Source: Ridgeia piscesae
Taxonomy: Eukaryota; Annelida; Polychaeta; Sabellida; Siboglinidae
Assembly: GCA_025642075.2 (NCBI GenBank)
Contig: JAODUO010000080.1
Location: 153,501 to 217,500, forward strand
Direction: 5' to 3'
DNA: 64,000 nt
A model generated the notes under the pieces. It had not been told where the DNA came from. It searched no databases and saw only the letters and a program-made list of their open reading frames with translations. A program made the position numbers and the translations under genes. Shown here piece by piece: positions 24,922-38,367 of this stretch. Every line of letters begins with the position of its first letter. The stretch's first letter is position 1.

Positions 24922-27426
24922 CACTCATTGTCCACTTCACAAGTGCTCTACGTTTGTGGCGATGACCAGAGAACCACGACACATCCAACAAGAAATGAGA
25001 GGGAATGCCACCCTGCATTGCAAGCACACTTGTCGAGACCCCTGCCTCACAGCCGGTGGAATGCCGTTTGTGATGGTCCACCGATGGCAGTTATAGTCTG
25101 GTCGAAACTCGGCCGGAACCTTTACTCATTACAAAGTACAACCATATACTTCAAAAGTGGACTTGCGGCAATGGCCCGCTATGGTAATTACCATTATCTC
25201 TCAGCTCAAGTGACAAATACTGCGAGCTAGTACAAAGTTTCTTCCGCCTGACCACAACATTAGCACACTTGATATGACGGAAGACTTCCCGTTATAAATA
25301 TAATACATGATGTATGTGTTGGCAGCAAAAGATACAACTTCGGTGCTGTTGGATTCAGCAAGATGGGTTGTGTTTCTTTTGTTTAATTCAGCCTGTATAT
25401 CTTGCTGATATCTGGCGATAGCTAACGATATCAGTGTGTTTGTCTGCATTGTTTGTCGTGTGTGAAGGTTGATGTAAACACCGACAGAGAACAGGAGACA
25501 TGCATTAAACAGAAGACGTAGCTCTCCTAAAACGCTGTTGTGGAGGTATTATTCACTGTTCTTTCTATTCACACCTCGCAACCCCAGTCAAAAACACATA
25601 ACACACATTAGTCGTGATCAGATATATTGGTATGTATGCCATGTTCATCGCTGTGTAATATAATAAGATTCAGTTTTCAGTTATCATCGGTTATATTCCA
25701 GGTAAAACAAACAACTATAACTAAACATAAAATGTACAAGTATTTTGTCACTTTCCACTTCATTATAAGGTATTTCTCAAATTATTAACCATATTTGAAA
25801 TATGAAAATTTACTGGTACTATCTCTCTGCCAACTGCAGAACATGTATTGTTTCAATTAAAAAAAATTGCAATTTATGTTTAAATACAAAGTTATTTTAA
25901 CATTATTGCAACATATAAAACATAGGATACTGAATACATTTGTCAAACTATCCAGCTCTGCTAATGTAATCTATGAATAACAATAAACTTATATACAATA
26001 TGCTTATTGTATAATCTAGATACCACAACTTAACCAGCTAAATGCTTAAGGGCTGAACTGTGGTTAAACTAAACTTTGTGCACCCACAAACAGTGTTTTA
26101 ATGAGACAAAGGAAACGCAACTATGTCGCAGCTGCCAGCAAGTAATTGGTCAAACTTATGCATGGCATACCCTCATGTCCACACTCACTGCCCCCAAGAG
26201 TTTGGTGACAAACAAAAGCTAATCTGCAGTGAACCAACACGACTGCGTCATCTTCCTCCCCTCCCCTCCCCTTTTGTTTACTCCCAGGTTCAGCCCAGTG
26301 TGGTCCGCCAGCCAACAGGATGAGACTTGCCAGATAAGTATATTCACAGTCACATGCAATGAGGTAATGGCGTCGAGCAAATCTGTAGAACGTAAAATAC
26401 ACCAGTTGTTTATGTAGCAGCTGACTGTCCAATCTCCGAAACACCGCAGACAAAGAGAGGGCTTTAAACAAACCAGTTACTTTACATAGGCCTACACCAG
26501 CAGTCGAGTATGTAACATGTTTTTTATTCTTCAAAATTGCTTGTAATTCTAACAGCATTGTGGCTGTCCTTTCCATTGTAGGCAATTAATAACAAAGCTT
26601 TTATATATTAATATGATACTACAGCATCTATGTTGTTGCTTTTAGCATTTAGGAAAGAACTGCATCTCAGTAGAAAAACTCTCTAACCCCAAAACCAGTG
26701 CTTCACTGTTGGGATTAGCCTACAGGTCTTCATGCGCTGCTTAATTTGAAATAAGGTATTTTCATAATAAAACATAACTATTGCCCACACGTGTATAACC
26801 ATACCACTTTCTACATTACAACTCTCCTGTTAACTGACCACCTCCAATTATCTCACATAGGAAAAAGACCCTTCAGCAGATTAAAAACATAAATAAATTA
26901 CTATAAATAATATATTTTCTTAAATACATCACCAATAATTGCAGCATCTGACCACGGGATCTGACATTAACTATGACCACTGCTGCTGGTAAAGTTAAAC
27001 TAAAGACCTGTCTATTTTTTTACAGCGCTGTGTGCAATGAATGTCGGAACGCAGCTATACAAATTTCACAATTATTATAACAATCGGTCAATCAGATGCA
27101 ATGGAAATTAATTAGAACAGAATCAAGCAAGAAGACTTTGGAACCACAGAAAATATGTGCTTACAATGATACAAAACTACCATAATTTATTAAATAATAT
27201 ATAGAAATTTTGTTATTGAATGCCTATTATGGGATGGACAGCATTGGAGTTAACTCAGTTTTTAAATATTATACACAAAGACATCAACATGTGCTATACT
27301 AGTAAGAGAAGTGGGATACTTAAACTATAAAGGGAATACCTATTGCTTTGTCCTTATTGTTAAGAACACATTCAAGACAAATGATTCAGCAAACGTTCTC
27401 CTGATAATTACCACTGTTGACTGCTC

Positions 27427-27512
27427 GTGGTTAATATATGACCTTGCTGGTTAATGTAAGACATTGCTGGTTAATATAAGACCTTGCTGGTTAATATATG
27501 ACCTTGCTGGTG
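27427..27512. repeat. 20-bp tandem repeat, about 4 copies
   Basis: Unit close to 'gaccttgctggttaatatat', with single-base variants between copies. Confidence 0.9.
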
Positions 27513-28517
27513 ATACAATCCCGGGAGATTTAAAAACAGCAGGATAGAATAACCAGGACTGGCAGAAACTGTCTGAAAACCACAACAAATCTGGACATGT
27601 TGAGGAGATAGAACAAACTACCTGATTGGGAAGTCATTTCCATGAGGGCTTTATGTTGACCATTCTGGACGGCCAGACGCAGCAGACTGCTTCGATATCT
27701 GCAACTGGTTGGGTGGGAAAATCAGTAGTTGTGTATGCGCTGATAACCCAGTGTCAATGGGACTGTTTGCCTGGTGCCCAGCCACAAGACACAAATGTAA
27801 AAAGCTGTGACGGTTACCTGTGGACACTTACACGGCACCAGCAGATAACAGCACAGGTGCCTCCATTCTTAAGTTTGATTAAACGCTTAGTTTTATCTCA
27901 GCCATTTCCACATGCTAAAACAAGCTGTTTGTCTTCACTTGAACATTCAAGCGTGTTTAACCACAAACATTGCAACTTCTTCAGCAAATAATTTCTGCTA
28001 CATGCATTTGTGGTTAAACAAAACCTCAAGCTGGCAGATCTGCAGATCTAAAGTTACAACACCTGGAACACTTTCCCTTAATGGCAAAATCAACAGGAAA
28101 TAATCATATTTGATTTTTTACTTGCAATAGCACCATAATTGTTGTAGTACTTTAAACATGTTTTAAATTAATGTGCATAAATTGTTCAATACAAAATAGC
28201 AATACAAATCCATAAAAAATAGTTTGTAAATATTACTAATATAAATCAGATAACTGGATCATTGGAAATATCACAAACAAAACAGCCATGGGTGTTTATC
28301 TAAAATAATGTTAAATAAGATGGCAAGATGTCCAAAACATATTTCCTACTAAAACTATAGTTTATACTCTCATTGATTTAGTGACATAAAGACATTTTTC
28401 ATTGTATTTTTAAACTGCATGTCTCAGATTACGTAAGTTACATGTTTTTTTTATTCATTTATTTTTACATTACTAAAGTAGCTTATGGTGATGAAATTTT
28501 GTGAATGTTTACAGGTG

Positions 28518-28578
28518 TGTGGGGGGAGGGTGGGTGGGTGGGTGGATGGGTGCGTGCGTGCGTGCGTGCGTGTGTGTG
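28518..28578. repeat. (GGGT)n-(GCGT)n-(GT)n compound microsatellite
   Basis: A G-rich run of GGGT units, then GCGT units, then GT. The G-rich strand has four or more G-triplets close together and could form a quadruplex. Confidence 0.93.
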
Positions 28579-30009
28579 ACTTTGTGCAAAGTTACTGGGT
28601 TAAAAATTTGAATATTTGTTTGTTTTATAAAGGATTATTATAGGGCTGGTAGAAAGCAAACTTAAATCATTTTAATTGTCCATATCATTGAGAACTAAGA
28701 ATAGAATATATATATATATATCCTACAATTTTTCTAGTATCCACGTTTATAGCTTACTTATCAATGTGACCTTTGGCTCTACAGTTATGTTGTGTTGCAT
28801 TGGCGCTCAAGAGCCACTGCTTAAGTTAGGTAGAAACCGTAAAAAACTATGCCGAGTATTGAAGACATGTATATATTGAACCACACAAGAAGCTGCAGTG
28901 ACCATATATCCCCATAAAACTAATCACTTTAACAAAACTCCTGGCAACTTTCTATATATTCACATTCTGCCACCATTCACCTGAAGAGGCAAGCAAGAAA
29001 AAGCTTAACTTTGGTTCAGATATCTGCTGAAAGTACACCACAAAACTATAGAATGATGTGTTTACAACACTGAGCTGTAGGGGGCGTGGCAGATATCTGT
29101 TAACTGCTGTGGTGAGAGAAGTATGGTATCATCTGGGTTCGCGTAATGGCCACCACCCCGGAACTGTCCACACTAACTGGCTGCCACAAATACTACCCAT
29201 GTGTCTTCCTGCTGAATGGCCAGAAACATCCAGCGAAATCTTAACAGTGGCAGTTACAGTTTCCGTATAAAGTTAGATGCACCAAATACAGACACAGACT
29301 GTTGCTATCGTTCAGATAATGCAGGTTATCAGCTGGGGTTGTCAATATATCACCACCAGTCCTGTCTACTCGATGAGCCTGACCAGAAGACTGGCTAGGT
29401 TTCTGCTAGACTCTCCACTCATCACAATGGTATAACTCTTGTATGCATTTTCTGAGACAATGAGATATAAATAAAAATGCTATCCACCAAAACATGTATT
29501 ATGTTCTTGATATTGAAATAAATACATACTACCAGACACATTGTCATTAATAAATCTAGAACAATGTATGATGTTTGGACGTTGGGGCACAATATGTTCA
29601 AATGGTAAATAAAATGTTAATATTCTATTCCAAACATCCTTTCCTGGCAGTTCAACGAGGCAGGAGAAGCCGATTGCAGCTGCCCTTTCATGTTCACAGG
29701 TTCCCCTGATCTGATTCAGTCAACTTCTTGCTAATGATTACCCCTACCACTTCCTGCTAATAATCACCACCCCTGACACAGGAGGATTCTGGAACACATA
29801 GCCTCGCTTTCAACTTGTCACTGAACATTTAATATTAAATAATGATTACTTAAATTGGTTGATGATAATCAGGTATGTCTATATATCTACCTAACATTAA
29901 ATGTTGGTTGCATCATGTCAGAACAAAGAATAAAACAAAAACATCATATATAATTATCTATTTTGAAACATATTTAATGTGCATGCATTTGCAAGTGTCT
30001 GTGTGTGTT

Positions 30010-30071
30010 GTGTGCATGCATGCGTGCATGCGTGCGTGCATGCGTGCATGCGTGTGTGCATACATGCGTGT
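30010..30071. repeat. (GCAT)n/(GCGT)n microsatellite
   Basis: Alternating purine-pyrimidine GCAT and GCGT units over about 60 bp. Confidence 0.93.
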
Positions 30072-32156
30072 GTTATTTCAATTTTAATTGTAATATCATG
30101 TCTTTGCAATCAGAAATGCTGAGGTAGAAAAATGTCTACTAAAACATTTACATGTGCATTGTTTTGTTGCAGTAGTGAATCATGATCTGATGACATTATG
30201 GAAATTATGGCATTCCGTGTTATTTAGTCACACAACTCATTCTAAAGTGATTGAAATACTTGGAAACACAGACATATAATGGCAGCAATGGAAAAAATGC
30301 AAATCCTGATTAAACACTGAACATATTTAGCTGTCCTATAACATGGTTGCAAAATTAATCCCAGTAACTTGATATCAGAACACTCGATTGATGAATCATT
30401 GCAACAGCGTACGGTGTGTAACAATGCAACCTGTGCTAAACCTGCCCACAACTCTTAGACAATCACTGTTTTAATTTGAAGTCTGCCTCATGAATTATGC
30501 AAGAGATGACCCAGATTGCAGCAGACAGGAAGTGGGCACGCAGGTAATCCAGACCAAGGCACACATTTTTGAGTGTTCCCAAAATGCATGCTGCCTCACG
30601 CACAAAGCTTGTAACAGTAGTTTTTATTGCTAGGTGCACCTAAAGCCACAACTGTGCCAACTGCATTAATACAACATGACTTTTTTATTATCAGTTTACC
30701 TGAACTGATTCATTGTACTTTCAATACATGAAAGCGTCCTTTCATTGTTGCAAATGGCTGGGAGTATTATGACAAACATGTTTGATTTCTGATCAAAATT
30801 GCGTGAATTTTTGTTCAGGTTATTGTAAGTTAATATCAACTAGGTATTTATCTTTAAACAGTTCCTGTTATTTTAACAGCACTCCTGTATTCCGTTTAAA
30901 GCTACAGTATTCTGAGATATCGCCATTATTTAGAAACAGGTCGACAATTTGAACAAACACCGTGACAACCAAGCTACAAGTGACACATCTGAGTCACAGA
31001 CTTTCCTCTTGATATTGACTCACTGGGGATGACGGCATTGGTGACCGATAGTTAAAAAGACGTCACGTGCAGGATGGTAACACAGTTATTAGGGGCTGTG
31101 GTTTCGGTTAAATCATTCTGGTCTTATAGGTGAATCTTCAGCAGTAGCTCAGGGGCACGACTGGTTCTGGGGACTGTTTCACTAAGTTCTTCTTGTTCAG
31201 TTCAACAGTCTCTGTGGGATGTCATGTAGCTCCCTGGATGATCCCATCACGGGCTGCTCTGTGTGTACTGTTAAGTGTTCAGCTATATGCTAAATTGTGA
31301 GCTTTACAATAATATATTTCTGGGTTGTTGTACACCTGTAAAAGTCCAGTCAACCGTAGGATAAGGGACTGGAACATTTTACTGGTGTGTCACGGAATAG
31401 TGTCCCTGGCAATACAGTGGGTGTTCTGTATTTTGAAATTGCTACTAAGTTTTAACAATATTACACTCTTTAGTGACAGATTTTCATCGAAACAGTTTCC
31501 AGTTACTGATTCTCCACAACTATAAAAGTCGATATTAAATGCACCAAGAGTACACAAAGACTGTTTTTCTGAAAAGAGACAATTACTCAAATACAATGCT
31601 TAGGATGCAAACATGGATCCCCTTAATTACTGCATTTTTTTCTGCCTTATGCACCGACTTACAGCTTTCAGCCTGGTCCTTTTGGGCACTTGACGAATTA
31701 AGTAGTTTGTGGTCTAATAGCCAGCTACACCGCTTTACATTAGCCAGGCCACTGGAAGGCTGATAAAAGTATATCTATATATAGCATCTGATGAAATCCT
31801 GCAAATAGGGTTGAAACAGGAAGAACTGTCACAACTGCTCAGTGTACCAAGTTTTTTAGGTGTTAAATCAAGCATCTAGCAAAGTTATGTTAACTTCTTG
31901 GATGGTAAAACTGGACCAAATTAAGCAGAAATAAAATTTATTTTACTAGTCAGTGTTCAAGTGATGCATTAATATTATGGTAGTCCAAGATGTGATACTT
32001 GTACTACATTTTTAGTCGTCATTGATTACTGATAAAAGCATTACTGATTCAGGGTTAGGGCTGAAGTACTTATTACTCAGTACTGATTATTTCACGATGT
32101 ACTAATTTTGTACTTTACTTACATGTAGATTTTACTTGTATATAGATATATATATA

Positions 32157-32205
32157 TGTATTCAAGTATTGAATGCAAGTACTTTTAATATAAATAAATA
32201 AATAA

Positions 32206-32245
<40 letters not shown>

Positions 32246-32304
32246 TATATATATATATGTATATATTTATTTATTTATATTAAAAAGTACTTGCATTCAA
32301 TACT
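32157..32304. repeat. Inverted repeat around a TA core
   Basis: Left arm 32,161-32,220 and right arm 32,257-32,304 are reverse complements over the 'caagtattgaatgcaagtac' and AAATA/TATTT portions, separated by a TA tract. Surrounding DNA (about 32,050-32,640) is rich in AAGTACT/AGTACTT motifs in both orientations, as expected of a foldback element. Confidence 0.8.
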
Positions 32305-32412
32305 TGTACTTTACTTATATATCATATATCATACATCATAGATCAAAGTACTTATATTAATTACTTGTTAAAATATGAATAGTTACAAGTACTTTGGGAG
32401 TACTTATCTATT

Positions 32413-32512
32413 AAACACAGTATTTACCAGACCATAGGACAGGTGGGTGGATCTCTGGATTATGATCGAGAGATCCACCCACCTGTCCCATGTACAGGTA
32501 AATACTATGTTT
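32413..32512. repeat. Palindrome with about 44-nt arms
   Basis: Arms 32,413-32,456 and 32,469-32,512 are near-perfect reverse complements; the inner 20 nt (ggacaggtgggtgg and on) are perfect. The loop is 12 nt. The element lies in AGTACTT-rich DNA together with the inverted repeat at 32,157. Confidence 0.93.
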
Positions 32513-34189
32513 GATACTAGTTTTATCATACAAAGTATTTAAATTAAATTATTTACTTGTTCCTTCAAGAGTACTTTCAAAAGTACTCACTGCTCATGTA
32601 CTATTTGGGATGAAGTACTAATTACTGAAATATTTCAGTTGGGTAGTTGCCACTAACAATGTACTGAATTACTTTTTATTTAATGTTGGCACACAATACA
32701 GTGCCCACCTGTGGGCTGGCCATGTGATAATATTTAGCCACAATAAACAGTAATTATTGGCATAAATCTGAGGTACAAGGAATGTTTGTCTATGTTTGTT
32801 TTAGCAAACATCACTGAGTTATTACACATGTTAAGCAATCATTTCTTGAAGGACGGCAAATGGTGGCAGTCATTACGTATTTATGCTAATAACAGTATAG
32901 CTACTGTCCTGATTACCCTCAATTACCAATTAAAAATAGTCTTCTGAATGAACACACACCTTGATACAACATTTATCTTTTTAACACATTCTATTTTACC
33001 TTTTCTAATTGTTCAAAATGCACATTACTGCTATATTTTATTAGTACTTTTGAGCAGGTTATAACTTTATTGTGATTACAATGTTTGTTGTGATTACAAA
33101 TGTACTTAAATAATAATAATAAAATTACAAATGGTTTGCGCTAAAAGTACCTGGTATCAATCCAATGCCTCCTGTTAATGCAAGTAATAGTCTGAATAAG
33201 CACTTTGTTTTTGAAAAAATAGATTTCCTTTAAAAAAATTCTTTTACCTTGTACAATTGTTCAAAAAAGTCTGCTATATGTTGTTAGTAGTTTTAAGCAG
33301 GTTATAAGTTGTGTTTATGTGATTACAAATGTATCTTAATAATAATTAAATTACAAATGGTTTGCACTAAAAATCCATATACTAACTATCCATATGAGCT
33401 TTTTTCTGCAGCCTAGCCCACCTAGCAAGGGCTGCATGCGGCTGCAGATGAGCTACGTGTGGCGGCAAAGCATTGGCGTAAACACAGCTCACAGTTTAGG
33501 TAACCTTCGAGAGGTTAACTCCAAACAACACGACCATGTCAGTGGAGGCTCTAAATCAGTGTGACATGAAGCAAGCCAGTGCCAAAGAGGTGCTGAAACA
33601 CACAGCCTGGCATCGCATCATTATCCAGTCTGTGTTGACTGTTTAACTGTGGCGATATGGCGTTTATCTCAACTCTGTGCTTATACGTGTTTTGTAAAGA
33701 ACAACAGTTTAAGGATGCTGATTTTTTGAATAAAATTGTACTGAATATGAACTAGTTAATCACATGGCCATCGGTGTTTTTACAGTTAATCCTTATCACA
33801 CAGTGTTCATTGAATGTAGGTAAAATTAACACATAACATTTTGGAGAAAAAGTTACTTTGTCTAAGTAAAAACCCTGTAAGAGTAGATGATTTGAACCAA
33901 AAATAAAAATGGGAGGTTGAGACTGCCAAATAATAATTATACAAATAGTTTGAAACCAAGCTCAGACATGCATCAAGACAAGAAAATAGTTCAATCTGAA
34001 ACTTGACAAGCAATACTAAAGTTGTCAACATATGGATGGATAAACCAAGGTGAAGAAACATCACAACATACCCTGGTAAGTTTATAAATTAGGGCGAGAT
34101 TGTGTAACATTTTCAACTGATCTAGCATTATAAGGCAGGATACACCGCAGAGTAACAGCAGCAACAGACAGAGCCACAATTATAACTGC

Positions 34190-34263
34190 AGTACAGTGTA
34201 CTGACTCTACCAACAAGTACAGTGTACTGGCTCTAGGAACAAGTACAGTGTACTGACTCTACA
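34190..34263. repeat. 28-bp tandem repeat, about 2.5 copies, each with a GTACA/TGTAC palindrome
   Basis: Units share 'aagtacagtgtactg.ctcta'. Each contains the perfect palindrome GTACAGTGTAC apart from its central base. It lies about 700 bp downstream (minus strand) of HNF4 exon 1b. Confidence 0.85.
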
Positions 34264-34921
34264 AACTCAGAACTATATGAGTGATGCTGCAGGTTATTTT
34301 TACGAGAATGAGTAATGATTATAAGACCACTGGGAGCCTTTAAAATGCTGCTGCTAATAAATGCATAGATCTGCAACAGAACACCAAGTGTGATACATTC
34401 ACACTCCAGTTAACCTACTCCAACAAAGATTTCTAGTTGCAGACGAACTGCCATTAACAGATATTTGCATGGCCTGCCAGCCATTATAATGTCATTGACA
34501 ATTTATATTACTAATAACCTACATGATTTTAACCATTATATTTTGTTTAGAAAATTGGCTCCTATTTTCTTCTTTTTCTTCTTCATTACATTATGAACCT
34601 AATTTCTAGGTAATATTCCACAGCCTGATGTTTTGGTAGACACAAAAAGGAGTAGTTGGTTTAGTGCAACATTTTCAGCAACCCTCTTTATACAAACAAT
34701 TAAACATATCCAAGAAAAAAGCTTCAGTATTTTATGTTTCAATGTTGTTGAACTTACTATGTACTATTTTGGCACTTTGACCGATGTAACTCTTATCTGG
34801 CATGTAGGGCCTAAACATATGGAAGAACCATGCTCAGATAACTGTTAAAACTAAAAACACAGCACGTGGATTCACTGAAACAAAATAAGTGTAATATCGC
34901 TATGCAATATGCAATACTTAC

Positions 34922-35138
34922 CCGAACCCCATGGAAAATCCATCGATCCAATATCACCCTTACTTCTGTCAAACGGATGTGGTGACAACATACTGTTGTC
35001 CGTTGGCGTGACGGAAAGTCTACCGAAGTCGCTTCTGTCGAGCGGAGGAGCTACGAAGCCCTGTCTGCCGCAATGTTCAAGCGCCTTCATATGCATAGCC
35101 TCGAGAGCATGAGGTTGAGCCAGCGAGAAGGAGTCCAT
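34922..35138 (-). CDS. HNF4: HNF4 alternative first coding exon, middle (exon 1b)
   Basis: Minus-strand ORF from ATG 35138 to a very strong donor TCGG|GTAAGT; 217 nt, so it ends in phase 1 with a G. That is exactly what the 45-nt exon and the DBD exon need (completing Asp). It encodes 72 residues beginning MDSFSLAQPHALEAMHMKAL, with a hydrophilic tail rich in Asp, Pro and Ser ending MDFPWGS. The ORF stays open upstream into a CA repeat (to an ATG at 35204), so the exact start is uncertain. Assignment to HNF4 rests on strand, position, phase and ATG, not on homology. It would give an isoform with a different A/B domain. Confidence 0.68.
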
Positions 35139-35519
35139 GTGTGTGTATGTGTGTGTGTGGCCAGCAATGAGACAAAAAAGACCATGCGTCTCTCTTTCTC
35201 TCACGGTGGTTGGACCTCTCTATCTAACACTACATCAGAGCTGCCATCTTGTGACATCTGTCGTTGCCCGGTGATCTGTGGCAACAAGTGATGTCTACTC
35301 AGACTGCAAGACAGCAACCACCAGTGCCTTGGACAGCTTCAGCCACATGACAGGTCATGTGGGAAGGGACCTATGTGAATGTGTGTGTGTCAGTGAGTGT
35401 GCCCATCTAGTGTACAGCACATGAACTACCCTGTCACCACGGTGCCACAGTGTCATTGGATACTGTCACAAGTGGACATGGAAGCTGTGGGGGAGTTTGG
35501 CGGAGGTATGACTAGCATT

Positions 35520-35850
35520 GAACCATGACATATTTAATTAATTAGGACATCTTCATAACTTATATTATAATGTAGTTAGCTCTTTTTTAATTATGACAAC
35601 TTAATAACTGTTTATAATATATTGTAACTACAAGCTATTTTACTTACAAGTTTATTTAATTAATTATGACAACTTAATAAAAAATAAAAATTACGCATTA
35701 ATCAGAAGCTCTAACTTACTGGTTTATTTAATTAAACCAAACAATTTAATAACTTTTTATACTATATGTTAACCAGAACATCTTTAACTTACTGGTTTAT
35801 TTAATTAATTATGACATTTTAATAAGTTATTATATGTAATTTTTTGACAT
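35520..35850. repeat. Degenerate AT-rich tandem repeat
   Basis: Recurring blocks of 'tttaattaattatgacaactta' alternate with 'actggtttattta' and 'cttaataac' variants at roughly 70-100-bp spacing. Copies are diverged. Confidence 0.7.
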
Positions 35851-36324
35851 TCTTTTACTACCACTTTAATTGGGTTACAAAATTTGTTTTAAAAACTCTG
35901 TTTAAAGCTTGCTAACATTGGTAGTATCTGCCAATTCCACTGGCTGTGATTTAATTTAAAAGATGCAAATTGAAATGTCTCCTGTCCATTGTTTGAACTA
36001 CAGCTGAGTACACTGTATGGTTTGACAGCAAGGCCTGGTGTCCTCTGTAGACAAATGCATAAATAATGTAGTAGAATGGAATTAATGTGGTGATTAATGA
36101 CGGTGAACAAGTGCCCCACCTGTGATCCAGTGGGGGCTGGTTCAACAATTACATGCCTCCACAAGCCTTGGTAAACGACTTGGAACAACAGTACAGTTAC
36201 GTCAGGGTGACAGTAACGATTAATTTGGCAGTTTACTCAACACACCCCATCCATGTAGGTAAAGATATTAATTTTTAATTCTGCTACACATTTAGCATTT
36301 CACATAACTTCTGAACGCCAAGAA

Positions 36325-36363
36325 GTAATTAATTTTATGTGAAGTTCACATAAAATTAATTAC
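36325..36363. repeat. Near-perfect palindrome, 19-nt arms, 1-nt loop
   Basis: gtaattaattttatgtgaa and its exact reverse complement are separated by a single G. It could extrude as a cruciform or serve as a dimeric binding site. Confidence 0.93.
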
Positions 36364-38199
36364 GTTTTGCCGTTTTGTTCGATAGCTGGTATTAAACTGT
36401 GAGGCAGAGCACAGCTCAACTTTTCAATGCTCTACTGCACTAAAGTCAAAAACAATAATACAATATTATGCAAATTAAGCAACACTGCAGAACACTCTCT
36501 GCACTGAAACTCCAGGAAATGTAAACACTAAATGACTGCAAGATTTTCTTAGTGGGAAGTTCCAAGTAAACCATGTCACTTATCCCATGAGGGCCATTCA
36601 TCTCCCTCCATTTCAAGCAGGCAACATATATCAATTACAGCTATCAGCAGAAAAGATCAAATGTCAATTTTATGTAAGCGCTTTTACTTTTACACAGGGT
36701 GATTTGTTTTATATTTATCCTCTCCCTGGTCTAGCAACAAGGGCTACTTTCCAAGAATCACTGACCGACCAGGAACTAAATTGTTTTGTTTTCTTGCACA
36801 AGGAATTGGGTTGTTGTGCTGTCGACACTGTCACTAAGATGATTGATGTTAGCGAAACAACAGCCCCCAGCAGACAAACAAGGGATTCGGCTGAATGGGG
36901 TGGGCGAGTGGCACACATCTATGAAGTGTGGAGAAGGTTGGGGGGCAAATCAGCACATCATTAACTTCTTCCCATGGACTGGCCAGTGGTCACTGCCACC
37001 ACACAACCAAATTATCACACCCCCAGAACTATTCAGCTCTGAAAATCCCTACCTCAAGGAAGTGTGAGCTTCACTTGCTGTCCACCCACAGAAGGCCATC
37101 ATAACCAGACAACCAAATTCTCAATCCTTTCTATTCTCTCATCCCCCATTCGATTCAGCTCTGAGAAGTCTTACTCCAACAAGGCACTGTGAGATTGACT
37201 TGCCTGGAGGGCAGCCAGGCCATGCAGCATCTAATTTGTTTAACAAAACAAATCCATTCTATGCACACAGACTTATTGGTCTACACTTGTTTTTTGTATG
37301 TATTGTATACACTTTACAAATAATGTACACCATAGTTCCACATGTCTGTGATTGCACTCCAAAACCCAGTTCAGGATAGAGAAGTACAAACAATGTCATT
37401 GTCTTAAACCTTTCAGTAGCAGACAACAATAAATATTATGTATTAGTAAGAAAGAAATACCAAGTGAAGTAATGTGTTTTTATTAAATAATTGCAGCTAT
37501 GCAGTGATTTTAATAATTGTACATCATATTATATAACTATAAAGTTAATGTTTCTGTAAAACTTCTACATATATGTGCCCTTGGTGGAAATTCACCAAAA
37601 AAGTGAAACTCTGCTCCATAAAACAGAATGTCCTCTATTTCCAGCAAACGTTATACATTATAAACAACATACTAAAAGATGATGGTCATGTGACCAGCTC
37701 ACTGCTTCCTACTTACTAAACACTACACAACCACGTCAACAACTGTGACAAAGAAAACAGCTTCATGATCCGTAAGCTATAATTGAAAACAGAAAATCAC
37801 ACATTTCAGAGGCGCTTACCAGAAATCATTAAAAACCTGATAATTTTTATTATAACACTTCTATGGCACCTATATCCTTGAAAATTCAAGTTCAAGGCAG
37901 AGCAAACAAAAACGTTTCGGGTAATCATAAACGGGAACAGGCAAGTGTTGTCATTGGAGCATGTAACCACTGGAAAATTTGTGGTGGAAATACAACTTCA
38001 TACAAATATGTTTCAATTTGTTTTACAGAAGGTGGCCATAGTTTCAGAAGATTTCATTGTAATAGGCAATTGATTGCAGATTGTTGGCGCAGCTAAAGAG
38101 AAAGCATGTTTGCCAATATTGACCTCAGTTTTAGGAACAAAAAGTTGTTTGGAAATGGATTGTCCTAGGGATATCAAAGAAATGTAACAGATTAACTAA

Positions 38200-38367
<168 letters not shown>

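Larger units (their letters stand above)
20266..34921 (-). other. Interval between HNF4 first exons 1c and 1b (intronic or promoter DNA)
   Basis: 14.7 kb without a supported gene. The part just upstream of 20,265 should hold the promoter and 5' UTR of exon 1c; it is relatively GC-rich from about 20,100 to 20,450. The remainder holds microsatellites (22,416; 24,215; 28,518; 30,014), a 150-bp tandem duplication, short tandem repeats (27,427; 34,190) and a palindrome cluster (32,160-32,512). Isolated ORFs (for example 26,585-26,121 minus; 27,626-27,991 plus) show no domains. Confidence 0.65.

Noticed and set aside
24806..25081. Minus-strand ORF with a possible donor (ACAG|GTACTT) considered as a further HNF4 first exon
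   Set aside because: It would leave in phase 2, which does not fit the HNF4 acceptors, and it overlaps the 150-bp duplication.
35951..36188. Minus-strand ORF with donor CACAG|GTGGGG considered as an HNF4 first exon
   Set aside because: The open frames leave in phase 0 or 2, not phase 1.
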